DNA of 64,000 bases from Leisingera sp. ANG-M1 (GTDB lineage: Bacteria; Pseudomonadota; Alphaproteobacteria; Rhodobacterales; Rhodobacteraceae): contig NZ_JWLC01000025.1 in NCBI RefSeq assembly GCF_000813745.1, positions 62,001-126,000 of the forward strand, read 5' to 3'. The position numbers were made by a program, and so were the translations under genes. Positions within the stretch are counted from its first letter, which is position 1, and every line of letters begins with the position of its first letter. The notes beneath the pieces are model-generated. The model ran no database searches, was not told the DNA's origin, and saw only the letters and a list, made by a program, of their open reading frames with translations. Positions 1 to 8,287 of the stretch are shown piece by piece.

Positions 1-1243
1 TCGGCACCGCGCAGCCCATGGTGCAGAGCGCCGAGGACTGGATCAGCCCGCGCGGTTCCTGGCAGCCCCACATCTGGCTGAGCAGGATCCGGTGCGCGCC
101 GCTGTCGGCGGTGGCCAGCGTCTCGGGCGGCAGGGTGGCGCGGCATTCGGCGATGACGCCAGCCGGGCTCCAGGTGCTGTCCTGCGGGAAGGCTTCGGCC
201 AAGGCAGCTTTGACGGCGATGGGGCGGCCATTGTCCCAAGTCTCACGTGCCGGGGTGCCTAGCGAGAGCGCATCCACTGTGGGGGCAATCGCAGTCAGGA
301 AGTTCAGACCCGCCTGATGCATGTAGTGGGTGTTGGCCTCGGGCGCGATGTCGATGACGTTCTGGGTTTCCACGTCCCAGACGTTGCGCCAGCCGGGCCG
401 CATCTCAATCGGGTCGTATCCGATGGAAAGCACCAGATCCGCCTCCTGCACCAGCGGGAGCAGGTGCTTGTCGGCCAGCGGCGACAGGCCCGCTCCGCCC
501 AGGCAGAGGGGGTGGTGCTCGGGGATGATCCCCTTGGCCTTGTAGCTGGTGATGAACGGGATCTGATGTTTCTCGACAAATGCGCGGATAGCGGGCCCGG
601 CATTTTCCTGCAGCGCATCAAGGCCGATCACCGCCACTGGCCGCGCCGAGGCCGCCAGCCAGGCACGCGCCTGCGCCAATGCTTCGCCGCTTGGCGCGCT
701 TGCACTTGCAGGCGCGCGGCGGATGCCCCGCTCCCTGGCCGGCGCGTCTGCGGTTGAGATTGGCACGTCGATATGAACCGGCCCGTTGCGCGGTTCAGTT
801 GCAATGGCAACAGCCTTGTCGGCGATCAGGTCAGCCGCTTCAGCGTCCAGCCGGAAGGTGGCCTTGGTGATCGGCGTGAAGACAGCGCGGTGGTCGAGCA
901 CCTGATGGGTGTAGCTTTGCTCCTCGGCGGCATCGACGCAGCCGGTCAGCACCAGCATCGGCACCCGGTCCTGATGGGCGTTGGCCACCACATTGATGCC
1001 GTTCAGCGCGCCAGGCCCAAGGGTTGCGACCAGAATGACCGGCGCGCCATCGGCATGATGCACACCTTCGCCGATAAAGCCCGCGCAGTTTTCATGCTTG
1101 GCCAGATGAAAAGCGATGCCTGCCTTGGTGAGCGCATCCACCAGGGTCAGCACCTCGCCGCCGGGCATGCCGAATGCATGGCGGCAGCCCGCCTCGTAAA
1201 GCCGCCGGGCCAGAACGTCAGCCGCACGCAAGGGTTCTGTCAT
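1..1243 (-). CDS. TPP-dependent enzyme, acetolactate-synthase-like (partial, cut by left edge)
   Basis: About 414 N-terminal codons are visible; the rest lies beyond base 1. I translated this by hand from ATG at 1243. The start reads MTEPLRAADVLARRLYEAG, followed by FGMPGGEVL and AKHENCAGF, where Glu51 is the conserved cofactor-activating glutamate of TPP enzymes. An N-terminal pyrimidine-binding domain (about 1-170) and the central domain (about 190-330) are recognisable, and the C-terminal TPP-binding domain has just begun. The family includes acetolactate synthase large subunits and many catabolic 2-oxo acid decarboxylases. No small subunit (ilvH) is next to it, so a catabolic role is at least as likely as branched-chain amino acid synthesis. 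The substrate cannot be named. Confidence 0.85.
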   Translation of the reverse strand, partial: MTEPLRAADVLARRLYEAGCRHAFGMPGGEVLTLVDALTKAGIAFHLAKHENCAGFIGEGVHHADGAPVILVATLGPGALNGINVVANAHQDRVPMLVLTGCVDAAEEQSYTHQVLDHRAVFTPITKATFRLDAEAADLIADKAVAIATEPRNGPVHIDVPISTADAPARERGIRRAPASASAPSGEALAQARAWLAASARPVAVIGLDALQENAGPAIRAFVEKHQIPFITSYKAKGIIPEHHPLCLGGAGLSPLADKHLLPLVQEADLVLSIGYDPIEMRPGWRNVWDVETQNVIDIAPEANTHYMHQAGLNFLTAIAPTVDALSLGTPARETWDNGRPIAVKAALAEAFPQDSTWSPAGVIAECRATLPPETLATADSGAHRILLSQMWGCQEPRGLIQSSALCTMGCAVP

Positions 1244-1391
1244 CTTGTCTGTCCAATCCGTTGATTTGCCGCCAGATTGCCGAGGCTGTGCGCGCGCGCA
1301 AGCCCTCTCACGCCAGTGTGAGAATTGCTGCGGCGGAATTTGGCGCAAATGAGGGGATTAGGTATTTGAGACCAGAAAGAAGCGGCAAGGG

Positions 1392-1862
1392 TTATTTCCG
1401 GGCCCGCTCGGCGATCAGTGCAAAGCGGCGGTCAAGCTGGGCCGCCAGATTTACCAGCTCTTCGCCGCCTTCGCCGGCGTAAGGCGCAAAGACAAAGGAG
1501 GGCAGCTTGTAGGCCAGAGTGGCGCTGCCGTCCGCTTCTTCGGTCACATATATGCGGACCGGGGCTTCGATCATCGCAGCGGTGGAGAGCGCCAGGATTT
1601 TCACAGCGAAGTCATTGTTGAAGAGGCCAATCACCCGGTTGCCGGGGATGGTGATGCCGCGGGCGGCGGCGGCCTTGGTCGGGCCTGCCTGCGTAACCAC
1701 GCCCATGCCTTCGGCCTTGGCGGCGGTTCTGACATCCTGGATCAGCTGTTCATAGGTCTTGGAGGTTTCATGCACTGCCCAGCCATCACGCGGCGCGATG
1801 TTTCCTGCGGCCGCGGCAGAGGCTGCCAGGGCAAGAACGGCTGTCAGGCGCTTGAAATACAT
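1392..1862 (-). CDS. DUF302-domain exported protein
   Basis: 156 residues. The N-terminus is a typical Sec signal (MYFKRLTAVLALAASAAAAG), so the mature protein is probably periplasmic. The remainder matches the DUF302 fold, with VIGLFNNDFAVKIL and a Y-K-L-P-S-F segment. Many DUF302 proteins are found near redox or sulfur genes, but no biochemical role is established that I can rely on. It lies 155 bases downstream of the PhoX-like gene on the same strand, so co-transcription is possible but not shown. Confidence 0.75.
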   Translation of the reverse strand: MYFKRLTAVLALAASAAAAGNIAPRDGWAVHETSKTYEQLIQDVRTAAKAEGMGVVTQAGPTKAAAARGITIPGNRVIGLFNNDFAVKILALSTAAMIEAPVRIYVTEEADGSATLAYKLPSFVFAPYAGEGGEELVNLAAQLDRRFALIAERARK

Positions 1863-2017
1863 GCAATGTCTCCGGTTTGCTTGGGTCCTTGTTTAAGCCA
1901 AGCAGGCCGGGCGGTGTTTCACAATCCTGTGCGGCAAGCGGCAATCCGCCCGCCAGGGCTGAAGCCTGCGCGTGCCCCGAACGGGGCGCGCTCCGCCTGA
2001 TAACAGCGGATTTCGGT

Positions 2018-4051
2018 TCAGATGGCGATCTTGCCGCCGCCCTTGCGGGTCACGGCAACAACCGAGGGCCGGGGCGGCATGTTCGGGTCGAAATCCGGCC
2101 AGCGGGTGGCGGGGTCCTCGAAGGTCGAGGCGCGCTCAAAGCCTTTCAGCGCCTTAGTCCCGTCTGTTCCGGGGTGCTGCACCGCCAGAAACAGGGTTTC
2201 CCCGTCCGGCGTAAAAACCGGTCCGCAGAGTTCGCCGCCGGCCGGGCAGCGGAAGAACAGCTTGGAGTGGCCGCGCAGAACGCCTTCGGTCTCGACTCCG
2301 TAAAGCCCGTCCGATTTGCCGGTCTTGCCCCATTTGCTGCCCTGGTCGGTGGCGACCCACAGGCGCCCGTCCGCGTCAAAGGCGCAGTTGTCCGGCGAGG
2401 CGAACCAGCCGTTTTCCGACGTTTCCGGGTTCCACTCGGCTCCAACCCCGGCAATTTGCGGATCGCCGCATTTCACCAGGATCGACCAGGTGCCCTTCGT
2501 GGCTGCATGGTCGCCGCCGTCTTCTTTGATCTCGATGATATGGCCAAAGGCTGATTTTGCGCGCGGATTGGCTGCATCCAGCTGCGATGCGCCGCGGCGT
2601 GTGTTGTTGGTCAGCATGATATAGGCGGTGCCGTCGCCGCGCGGCTGGGCATCTTCCGGGCGGTCCATTGGAGTGGCGCCCAGGGCATCGGCCGCAAGCC
2701 GCGCGTCGATCAGAACATCCGCTTGGCTTGCAAAACCGTTTTCGGCTGTCAGCGGCCCTGTGCCATGCACCAGCGGCAGCCAGTGGACTGTGCCGCCCTC
2801 GTCGAACCGGGCCACGTACAGGGTGCCGTCGCTCAGCAACTTGGAGTTGGCGGCCGGGTCCTTTGAAACCGTGCCGGCGGAGACGTATTTGTACTGGTAT
2901 TCGAACCGCGCGTCGTCACCCATGTAGACCACCAAACGGCCTTCCTTCGAAGTGGTGGTTTCAGCACCTTCATGGCGGAAACGGCCAAGTGCGGTATGTT
3001 TCACCGGCATGGCCGCCGGATCGCGCGGGTCCACCTCGACGACCCAGCCAAAGCGGTTCAGCTCATTGGGTTCCTTGTCGATGTTGAAGCGGCCGTGGAA
3101 TTTGCCCCAGGCATACCAGAGCCCCGGTGCGCCGTAGCGTTTCATCTGCGCAGCCTCGGGCTGGTCCGACAGATCCGGCTTTCCGTCCGCATCCAGCTTG
3201 TCTGTCCAGAAATAGCCGTGGAAATTCTCTTCGGCCATCAGCCATGTGCCCCAGGGCGTCATGCCGCCGGCACAATTATTGAGCGTGCCGAGAACGCGGG
3301 TGCCCGAAGGGTCTTCGCTGGTTTGCAGCCTGGCATGGCCGGCCGCCGGACCGTCCAGGGTCATCGCGGTGGTCAGCGGTGTGATGCGCCGGTTCATAGG
3401 GCTGTTCAGGACTACGGCCCATTTGCCGTCCGCGCCGCGGATGATCTCTGCAACAGTGCCGCCATGCGCGGCCATCTCGATATCCGCCAGCTCTTTGGTC
3501 ATGCCGGCGAATTCGGCCTTGTCCTGGCGGCCCAGCCCCGGGAACATCATCTCCTCGTTGGTGTATTCGTGGTTCACGCAGAGAAGCCCGCGGGAGCCGT
3601 CGGCGTTCAGCGGCAGGAAGCCAGTGTAATCGTTGTTGTAGCCGAATTGCTGCAACTGCGCTTCGGCGCTTTGATTCATCACGTCGAATTCCGGGGCGTC
3701 CGCAACAACCGGATCGCCCCAGCGCAGCAGGATTTCCGCCTCATACCCTTCGGCCACATGATGGGTTTCATCATTTCCCCAGGCCAGTTCATTGAAGGCA
3801 TAGCGGCTTTCGCGCGCGGCGTTTGCAGCACCGGCCGGGCGCGGCGCGGCGAGGGCCGAGGCACCGAACAAAGCAGCCGAGGCGGAAACGCCGAGCAGGC
3901 CCGTCAGCATCTCCCGGCGGCCATAACGGGAGGCAATCACATCGCCAATGGAGCCGCTGAGGCGCGGGTTGGAGGGAATATCATCAAAGGCTTCAAAGGC
4001 TTCTGCCTTGTTGCCGGTTTCCGGGTCTTCAATGATCTGCTTGCGGTCCAT
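2018..4051 (-). CDS. PhoX-family (DUF839) phosphatase-like protein, Tat-exported
   Basis: 677 residues from ATG at 4051 (MDRKQIIEDPETGNK), preceded by GAG-containing sequence. An upstream in-frame start would add 37 unlikely residues. Residues about 45-75 hold a twin-arginine signal (GRREMLTGLLG, then an Ala-rich hydrophobic stretch), so the protein is exported folded. The body matches the PhoX/DUF839 family, which forms a six-bladed propeller with Ca and Fe. Recognisable segments are CVNHEYTNEE, NCAGGMTPWGTWL, EVDPRD and a C-terminal VFTPDGETLFLAVQHPG. Characterised PhoX enzymes are alkaline phosphatases of phosphate-starved cells. Relatives of this long type are common in marine bacteria, but substrate range is uncertain. 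No Pho box was located. Confidence 0.85.
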   Translation of the reverse strand: MDRKQIIEDPETGNKAEAFEAFDDIPSNPRLSGSIGDVIASRYGRREMLTGLLGVSASAALFGASALAAPRPAGAANAARESRYAFNELAWGNDETHHVAEGYEAEILLRWGDPVVADAPEFDVMNQSAEAQLQQFGYNNDYTGFLPLNADGSRGLLCVNHEYTNEEMMFPGLGRQDKAEFAGMTKELADIEMAAHGGTVAEIIRGADGKWAVVLNSPMNRRITPLTTAMTLDGPAAGHARLQTSEDPSGTRVLGTLNNCAGGMTPWGTWLMAEENFHGYFWTDKLDADGKPDLSDQPEAAQMKRYGAPGLWYAWGKFHGRFNIDKEPNELNRFGWVVEVDPRDPAAMPVKHTALGRFRHEGAETTTSKEGRLVVYMGDDARFEYQYKYVSAGTVSKDPAANSKLLSDGTLYVARFDEGGTVHWLPLVHGTGPLTAENGFASQADVLIDARLAADALGATPMDRPEDAQPRGDGTAYIMLTNNTRRGASQLDAANPRAKSAFGHIIEIKEDGGDHAATKGTWSILVKCGDPQIAGVGAEWNPETSENGWFASPDNCAFDADGRLWVATDQGSKWGKTGKSDGLYGVETEGVLRGHSKLFFRCPAGGELCGPVFTPDGETLFLAVQHPGTDGTKALKGFERASTFEDPATRWPDFDPNMPPRPSVVAVTRKGGGKIAI

Positions 4052-4194
4052 GGCTGGCTCCAAATTCTCATCAGTCTTTGCCGCAATGCGGCGGACCCGG
4101 GTCATCATGGGCAGGCTTGTAACAGATGCATAAAGGTTAATGCTGATTAACTGAATTGTCACATGAGGCGGGCTTTAGGTTCTGCCTGTTTGCA

Positions 4195-4250
4195 GCCCGG
4201 GGGCGCTGCCCCCGGACCCCCGGGATATTTCCCGCCAGAAGAAGAGCAGG
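4195..4250. repeat. Interspersed repeat, copy A
   Basis: A GC-rich block with GGGCGCTGCCCCCGGACCC, then CCCGGGATATTT, then CCAGAAGAAGAGCAGG. The same core (CCCGGGATATTT followed by a purine-rich GAAGAAG-like tail) recurs at 52257-52305, 55747-55810 and, inverted, at 61803-61853. It lies in the gap between soxT and the phosphatase gene and encodes nothing recognisable. Confidence 0.7.
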
Positions 4251-4308
4251 CCGTTTCCCCTTTGGGGCAAAGGCAGGTTTGGCGGCCTGTCCCCGCGGGG
4301 ACAGCGGG

Positions 4309-5367
4309 TTACTCTGCGGGCCGGAACCCTTCGATGAGCTGGCGCAGGCCGATGGCGGCGCCGGCAAAGATTGCTAGCATGGTGACTGGTGCCGAAACTG
4401 CCAGCAGGGAAAAGGCGCTGAGGCCCTGGCCGACGGTGCAGCCCATGGCGATCACCGCGCCTGCGCCCATGATGGCGGCACCGATGATCTGGCGGCGCAG
4501 CTCGCGCGGGTCCTCGCAGGCCTCCCAGCGGAAATGGCCTTTGATCAGCGAGCCGATAAAGGCGCCTGTCCAGACCCCGGCGATGGAGCCGACAGCAAAA
4601 GACAGCGGGCGCAAGGACCCGGTCATGGTCCAAAGGATGGTCTCGCCCAAGGGGGCAGAGAAGGAATGGGAGACCACCGGCAGCGCCTCGAAGCCTTCGG
4701 TGTTGACGTATGTGGTGCCGACCCAGCCCGAGGTGACGGCAATGCCCACGACGGCGGACCAGAACAGGGCTTGTTTGTCCTTGCGGATTTCCGCATTGGC
4801 GAGGGAAGCGAAGAGGATCAGTATGCCGGCAGTGACGCCTATTGCGGCCAGCGGCAGCCCGCTCCAGGCGGCGGCGTAGTGGGCCAGGCCCGGGGGGATG
4901 TCGGTGGTGACGTCCTGCTGCTCAAAGAAGATGTTTCGCAATGGGGCGAGGGGGCCTGCCAGCACCACGTAGGTTGATACCCCCATCACCAGCACGATCA
5001 CAAAGCTGCGCAGGTCGCCGCCGCCGAGCCGGGCGATGGCGCCGTACCCGCAGTTGCCGCTGAGCGCCATGCCATAGCCGAACATCAGCCCGCCGAGGAT
5101 CGAAGCGGCGGGCATCCAGCGGATCGAGAGGTAGAAGGATTGGCCGGCGTCCACCAGCCCAAGACCGATCAGAGAAAAGCTGGTTGTGACGGCCACACCG
5201 ATCGCCACACCCCACATCCGCATCCTCAGCGAAGAGCCGCCATAGAGCAGGTCTTCGATCGCGCCGAGGGTGCAGAACCGCCCAAGCCGTGCGGCCAGTC
5301 CCAGAAGAACACCGCCCAGCAGCCCGAAAAAGGCGGCTAGCTGGTGTTCTGTCAGGAGCTCAAACAT
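4309..5367 (-). CDS. soxT: SoxT, YeeE/YedE-type sulfur (thiosulfate) transporter
   Basis: 352 residues and very hydrophobic, with about nine or more membrane segments. It carries the paired Cys-containing motifs of the YeeE/YedE (DUF395) family: GMALSGNCGYGAIARLGGG and AMGCTVGQGLSAFSLLA. Characterised members (TsuA) pass thiosulfate across the inner membrane. As the last gene of the minus-strand soxS-soxR-soxT unit, 17 bases after soxR, it matches soxT of Paracoccus. It probably moves thiosulfate or a sulfur intermediate between periplasm and cytoplasm, possibly supplying the inducer seen by SoxR. That last step is inference. Confidence 0.88.
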   Translation of the reverse strand: MFELLTEHQLAAFFGLLGGVLLGLAARLGRFCTLGAIEDLLYGGSSLRMRMWGVAIGVAVTTSFSLIGLGLVDAGQSFYLSIRWMPAASILGGLMFGYGMALSGNCGYGAIARLGGGDLRSFVIVLVMGVSTYVVLAGPLAPLRNIFFEQQDVTTDIPPGLAHYAAAWSGLPLAAIGVTAGILILFASLANAEIRKDKQALFWSAVVGIAVTSGWVGTTYVNTEGFEALPVVSHSFSAPLGETILWTMTGSLRPLSFAVGSIAGVWTGAFIGSLIKGHFRWEACEDPRELRRQIIGAAIMGAGAVIAMGCTVGQGLSAFSLLAVSAPVTMLAIFAGAAIGLRQLIEGFRPAE

Positions 5368-5384
5368 TGACTTACTTCAGGTGT

Positions 5385-5723
5385 TTAGCTGCCATCGTTG
5401 CAGAACAGGTCATAGACTGTTTCCAGCATCCGGCGGGGTTTGTCGTCAGCCAGGCGGTAATAGATTGCCTTACCTTCGCGCCGGGGAATGACCAGGCCTT
5501 CGAGCCGCAGGCGGGAGAGCTGCTGGGAGACGGCGGCCTGGCGGGCCGACAGGAGCTCCTCCAGCTCGGTCACCGATTTCTCGCCCGAAACCAGGTGGCA
5601 CAGGATCATCAGGCGGCCCTCGTGGCTGATCGCCTTGAGAAAATTGGAGGCCTTGGTCGCGTTGTCGACCATCTTGTCCATTTCTGCCGGATCCATGTCC
5701 GCGGAAAACTGCGGTAGTGCCAT
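5385..5723 (-). CDS. soxR: SoxR, ArsR-family sulfur-responsive repressor
   Basis: 112 residues with an ArsR winged-helix fold. The recognition segment around residues 56-74 contains LLSARQAAVSQQLSRLRLEG, followed by the wing IPRREGKAIYYRL. Cys42 (LMILCHL) and Cys108 (DLFCND) sit where the SqrR/BigR subgroup has the two cysteines that form a polysulfide bridge in the presence of persulfide. In Paracoccus and Pseudaminobacter SoxR represses sox genes from sites in the soxS-soxV and soxW-soxX gaps. Here both gaps carry ATTC-N8-GAAT, and so do two further sox gaps. It is co-directional with soxS and soxT. Confidence 0.93.
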   Translation of the reverse strand: MALPQFSADMDPAEMDKMVDNATKASNFLKAISHEGRLMILCHLVSGEKSVTELEELLSARQAAVSQQLSRLRLEGLVIPRREGKAIYYRLADDKPRRMLETVYDLFCNDGS

Positions 5724-5782
5724 CTGTCGTCTCCTGAGCGGCGCGCGGGCGCCGCACTCCTCTTTTTGCCCCGTTCGGGCCG

Positions 5783-6166
5783 TCAGCTGCCGCCCTGAGT
5801 GTGCGTATTATCAACAAACCCTGTATGGGCCGTTAGCAAATCTGCAAGCAAAGGCCAAAAGAAATCTTCGCCCGGGTAGCCTTCGAGCCGGGCCTGTTCC
5901 TTGCCGTCCTCAACCACCAGAAAGGTGGGGGTGAACATGACCCTGCGGCTCACCTGCAGGTCATCCGGCAAATTGCGCAGGTCGACCCGGCGCAGCGGGG
6001 CGTGCTTGCCTTCGGCCGTTTTGGGGTAGATCGGGGCGATTTCCTCGTCCCAGCGGGCACACCATTCGCAGCCTGGCTGCTCGACCATTACCAGCTCGGC
6101 CGCCCAGGCGGGCAGGGCAGTGAGGGTCAGGGCCGCGGCTGCAGCCAGTTGCCGGATCACGCGCAT
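5783..6166 (-). CDS. soxS: SoxS, periplasmic thioredoxin-like protein
   Basis: 127 residues. A Sec signal peptide (MRVIRQLAAAAALTLTALPAWA) precedes a thioredoxin fold with the active motif GCEWC and the cis-proline loop FTPTFLV. In Paracoccus pantotrophus SoxS keeps the SoxY carrier cysteine reactive by reducing it, so the role is reductive activation in the periplasm. It is first gene of the minus-strand soxSRT unit, divergent from soxV, and shares the control region at 6184-6225. Confidence 0.9.
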   Translation of the reverse strand: MRVIRQLAAAAALTLTALPAWAAELVMVEQPGCEWCARWDEEIAPIYPKTAEGKHAPLRRVDLRNLPDDLQVSRRVMFTPTFLVVEDGKEQARLEGYPGEDFFWPLLADLLTAHTGFVDNTHTQGGS

Positions 6167-6183
6167 CTATGTCATTCCACCTG

Positions 6184-6211
6184 TTGACGGGTCTGCATAA
6201 TACAACATAAT
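6184..6211 (+). promoter_or_regulatory. Predicted soxV promoter
   Basis: TTGACG (6184-6189), 16 bases, CATAAT (6206-6211): a good sigma-70 match on the plus strand. The operator at 6210-6225 starts on its -10 element, as expected for simple repression. It overlaps the divergent soxS promoter. Confidence 0.55.
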
Positions 6212-6224
6212 TCGAATATGTGAA
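6197..6224 (-). promoter_or_regulatory. Predicted soxS promoter
   Basis: Reading the minus strand, a -35-like TTCACA (6224-6219) is followed by 16 bases and a -10-like TATTAT (6202-6197), placing the start about 25 bases before the soxS ATG. The ATTC-N8-GAAT site at 6210-6225 covers its -35 side. Sequence match only. Confidence 0.45.
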
Positions 6225-6225
6225 T
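6210..6225. promoter_or_regulatory. SoxR-type operator, soxS-soxV gap
   Basis: Perfect ATTC-N8-GAAT (ATTCGAATATGTGAAT), the half-site pattern reported for the SqrR persulfide regulator. It sits on both divergent predicted promoters. The soxS-soxV gap is a known SoxR target in related bacteria. Confidence 0.75.
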
Positions 6226-6272
6226 GACACAAGCCAGGGCCGGATAACGTTCGCGTGGGCCAGGGGGAGGCA

Positions 6273-7010
6273 ATGCTCGAGATTACCTTGTTTAGCGCCT
6301 TGATCGCAGGTTTGCTGAGCTTTTTCACCCCCTGCATTCTGCCGATGGTGCCGTTTTACCTCTCGTACATGGGCGGCTTGTCGATGGCGGAATTGCGCGG
6401 AGACGGTGCAATAAACGCAGGAGCACAGCGGCGGCTGCTGGTGTCGGCGGTTTGTTTTGCCGCCGGGGTGACCACAGTGTTCATGCTGATGGGCATGGGG
6501 GCGACGGCGCTGGGGCAGCTGTTCGGACAGTATCTGGAGGTTCTGTCTTATGGTGCGGCGGCGCTCTTGCTGCTGTTCGGGCTGCATTTCCTGGGCGTGG
6601 TAAAGATCCCGCTGCTGTACCGCGAGGCCCGCTTAGAAAGTGCGGCGGAACCCTCGACTGTGCTGGGCGCCTATCTGATGGGGCTGGCCTTTGGCTTTGG
6701 CTGGACACCTTGCGTGGGGCCGGCGCTGGCCTCGATCCTGATGATCGCGTCGGGCATGGGCGACATCTGGCGCGGAGGGGTGCTGCTGCTGGTCTACGGG
6801 CTGGGGATGACAGCGCCTTTTGTCGTGGCGGCGCTGTTTGCCAAACCGTTTCTGGGGTGGGTGGCGCGGCACCGCACGGCCTTTGCTTGGGTCGAAAAGG
6901 GCATGGGCGCGATGCTGGTGCTGTTTGCGGTGCTGATCGCCACCGGCGGGGTGCGGCTGATTGCCGAGGCGATGATCCGCTGGATGCCGGGGTTCAGCTC
7001 AATTGGATAA
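6273..7010 (+). CDS. soxV: SoxV, CcdA-family membrane thiol-disulfide transporter
   Basis: 245 residues from ATG at 6273, preceded by GGGGGAGG at 6263-6270. An in-frame GTG at 6255 is less likely. Six membrane segments are expected. The two redox-active cysteines are in FFTPCILPMVPF (segment 1) and FGWTPCVGPALASI (segment 4), as in CcdA/DsbD. SoxV takes electrons from cytoplasmic thioredoxin and passes them to periplasmic SoxW, and probably SoxS, for the Sox system. It starts the plus-strand sox arm and is followed closely by soxW. Confidence 0.92.
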   Translation: MLEITLFSALIAGLLSFFTPCILPMVPFYLSYMGGLSMAELRGDGAINAGAQRRLLVSAVCFAAGVTTVFMLMGMGATALGQLFGQYLEVLSYGAAALLLLFGLHFLGVVKIPLLYREARLESAAEPSTVLGAYLMGLAFGFGWTPCVGPALASILMIASGMGDIWRGGVLLLVYGLGMTAPFVVAALFAKPFLGWVARHRTAFAWVEKGMGAMLVLFAVLIATGGVRLIAEAMIRWMPGFSSIG

Positions 7011-7029
7011 ATGAAATGTGGAGGCCAAC

Positions 7030-7623
7030 ATGCTGAGAAGTCTTGCGAAAGTGTTAATGACGGCGGTGCTGGCCGTGCCCATGGCCATTCCCTTGTCTGC
7101 GGCAGAACTGGGGGATGACGGTCTGCACAAGACCTCTTGGATGCGGGAGACCTTCAAGGATCTGCGCGAGGATCTGGATGAGGCGAATGGCGAGGGCAAA
7201 CGGCTGGCGCTGATCTTTGAACAGCGTGGCTGCATCTACTGCACCAAGATGCATGAGGAGACCTTTCCCCGGCCGGAAATCAGCCGGTACATCGAAGAGA
7301 ACTTCTTTGTCGTGCAGCTGAACCTTTATGGCGATGTGGAGGTCACCGATTTCGACGGCCAAGCGCTGCCGGAGAAAGAGATGGCACGCAAATGGGGAGT
7401 GCTGTTCACACCGACGATTCTGTTCCTGCCGGAGGAGGTTGCCGAAGAAGCCACAGCCCCCGAAGCGGCGGTAGCGATGATGCCGGGCGCTTTTGGCGCG
7501 GGAACCACGCTGGACATGTTTACATGGGTCAATGAAAAGCGGTATGCGCTTGATAACGGGGAAGATTTCCAGCGCTACCACGCGCGGATGATCCAAGAGC
7601 GCAATAATGGATCCGCAGACTAG
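7030..7623 (+). CDS. soxW: SoxW, periplasmic thioredoxin
   Basis: 197 residues from ATG at 7030 with GGAGG upstream at 7020. A signal peptide (to about LSAAELG) leads into a thioredoxin-like fold with active site RGCIYCTKM and the proline loop FTPTILFLP. In the Sox system SoxW is reduced by SoxV. It lies 19 bases after soxV and is followed by a 127-base gap containing a sox operator before soxX. Confidence 0.9.
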   Translation: MLRSLAKVLMTAVLAVPMAIPLSAAELGDDGLHKTSWMRETFKDLREDLDEANGEGKRLALIFEQRGCIYCTKMHEETFPRPEISRYIEENFFVVQLNLYGDVEVTDFDGQALPEKEMARKWGVLFTPTILFLPEEVAEEATAPEAAVAMMPGAFGAGTTLDMFTWVNEKRYALDNGEDFQRYHARMIQERNNGSAD

Positions 7624-7647
7624 GGGTCCGGCGCACAAAATGCAAAA

Positions 7648-7663
7648 ATTCACAATAATGAAT
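7648..7663. promoter_or_regulatory. SoxR-type operator, soxW-soxX gap
   Basis: Perfect ATTC-N8-GAAT (ATTCACAATAATGAAT) with arms extended to AAATTC/GAATTT, about 90 bases before the soxX start. The equivalent gap ('wx') is a proven SoxR target in related species. A convincing promoter could not be fixed; a weak TTCACA-N18-CGTAAT overlaps it. Confidence 0.75.
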
Positions 7664-7750
7664 TTGTTGTTGCGTAATGGTCCGGCTGTGGCCTACGGTA
7701 TGCAGCAACGAAGCAACCGCACACAGATGCGGCAGCCATTGGGAGGATAC

Positions 7751-8227
7751 ATGAAGCTTACATCTCTGACACTGGCGCTGAGCCTGGCGGGTGCCGCGGC
7801 GATGGCCGGAGAGGTTGCTCCGAAAGCGGTGCAGTACGGCGAATACGGCGAAGTGGCCGCCTCGCTGACCGGGGTTGCCGGGGACGTGGAGAATGGCGCC
7901 GTTGTGGTCGGCTCCAAGTCCAAGGGCAACTGCGTGGCCTGCCATCAGCTGAGCGCGCTGGCGGATGTGCCGTTCCATGGCGAGATCGGCCCGTCGCTGG
8001 ACGGCGCAGGCGACCGCTGGAGCGAGGAAGAGCTGCGCGGCCTGGTGGCCAATGCCAAGATGACATTTGAGGGCACCATGATGCCGGCCTTCTACAAGGT
8101 CGACGGCTTCACCCGCCCGGGCGACGCCTATACCGGCAAGGCCGGGGCCGAGCCGCTGCCGCCGATCCTGACGGCGCAGGAGATCGAGGATGTGGTCGCG
8201 TTCCTCGCGACGCTGAAAGAAGAGTGA
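7751..8227 (+). CDS. soxX: SoxX, monoheme c-type cytochrome of the SoxXA complex
   Basis: 158 residues from ATG at 7751, with GGGAGG just upstream. Signal peptide cleavage is likely after AAAMAG. The single heme motif is Cys61-Val-Ala-Cys64-His65 (NCVACHQ), and Met111 in TMMPAF is the likely distal ligand. With SoxA it oxidatively joins thiosulfate to the SoxY carrier cysteine and passes electrons to cytochrome c. First gene of soxXYZA, expressed behind the operator at 7648. Confidence 0.95.
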   Translation: MKLTSLTLALSLAGAAAMAGEVAPKAVQYGEYGEVAASLTGVAGDVENGAVVVGSKSKGNCVACHQLSALADVPFHGEIGPSLDGAGDRWSEEELRGLVANAKMTFEGTMMPAFYKVDGFTRPGDAYTGKAGAEPLPPILTAQEIEDVVAFLATLKEE

Positions 8228-8287
8228 GGCGCGGGCCGGGCCTCGCGTCCGGTGCTGCAGCCTGTGTGAATGAATAGGAGAGATATG

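Noticed and set aside
5747-5990. Alternative plus-strand frames opposite soxR and soxS
   Set aside because: They are shadows; soxR and soxS carry all family motifs on the minus strand.
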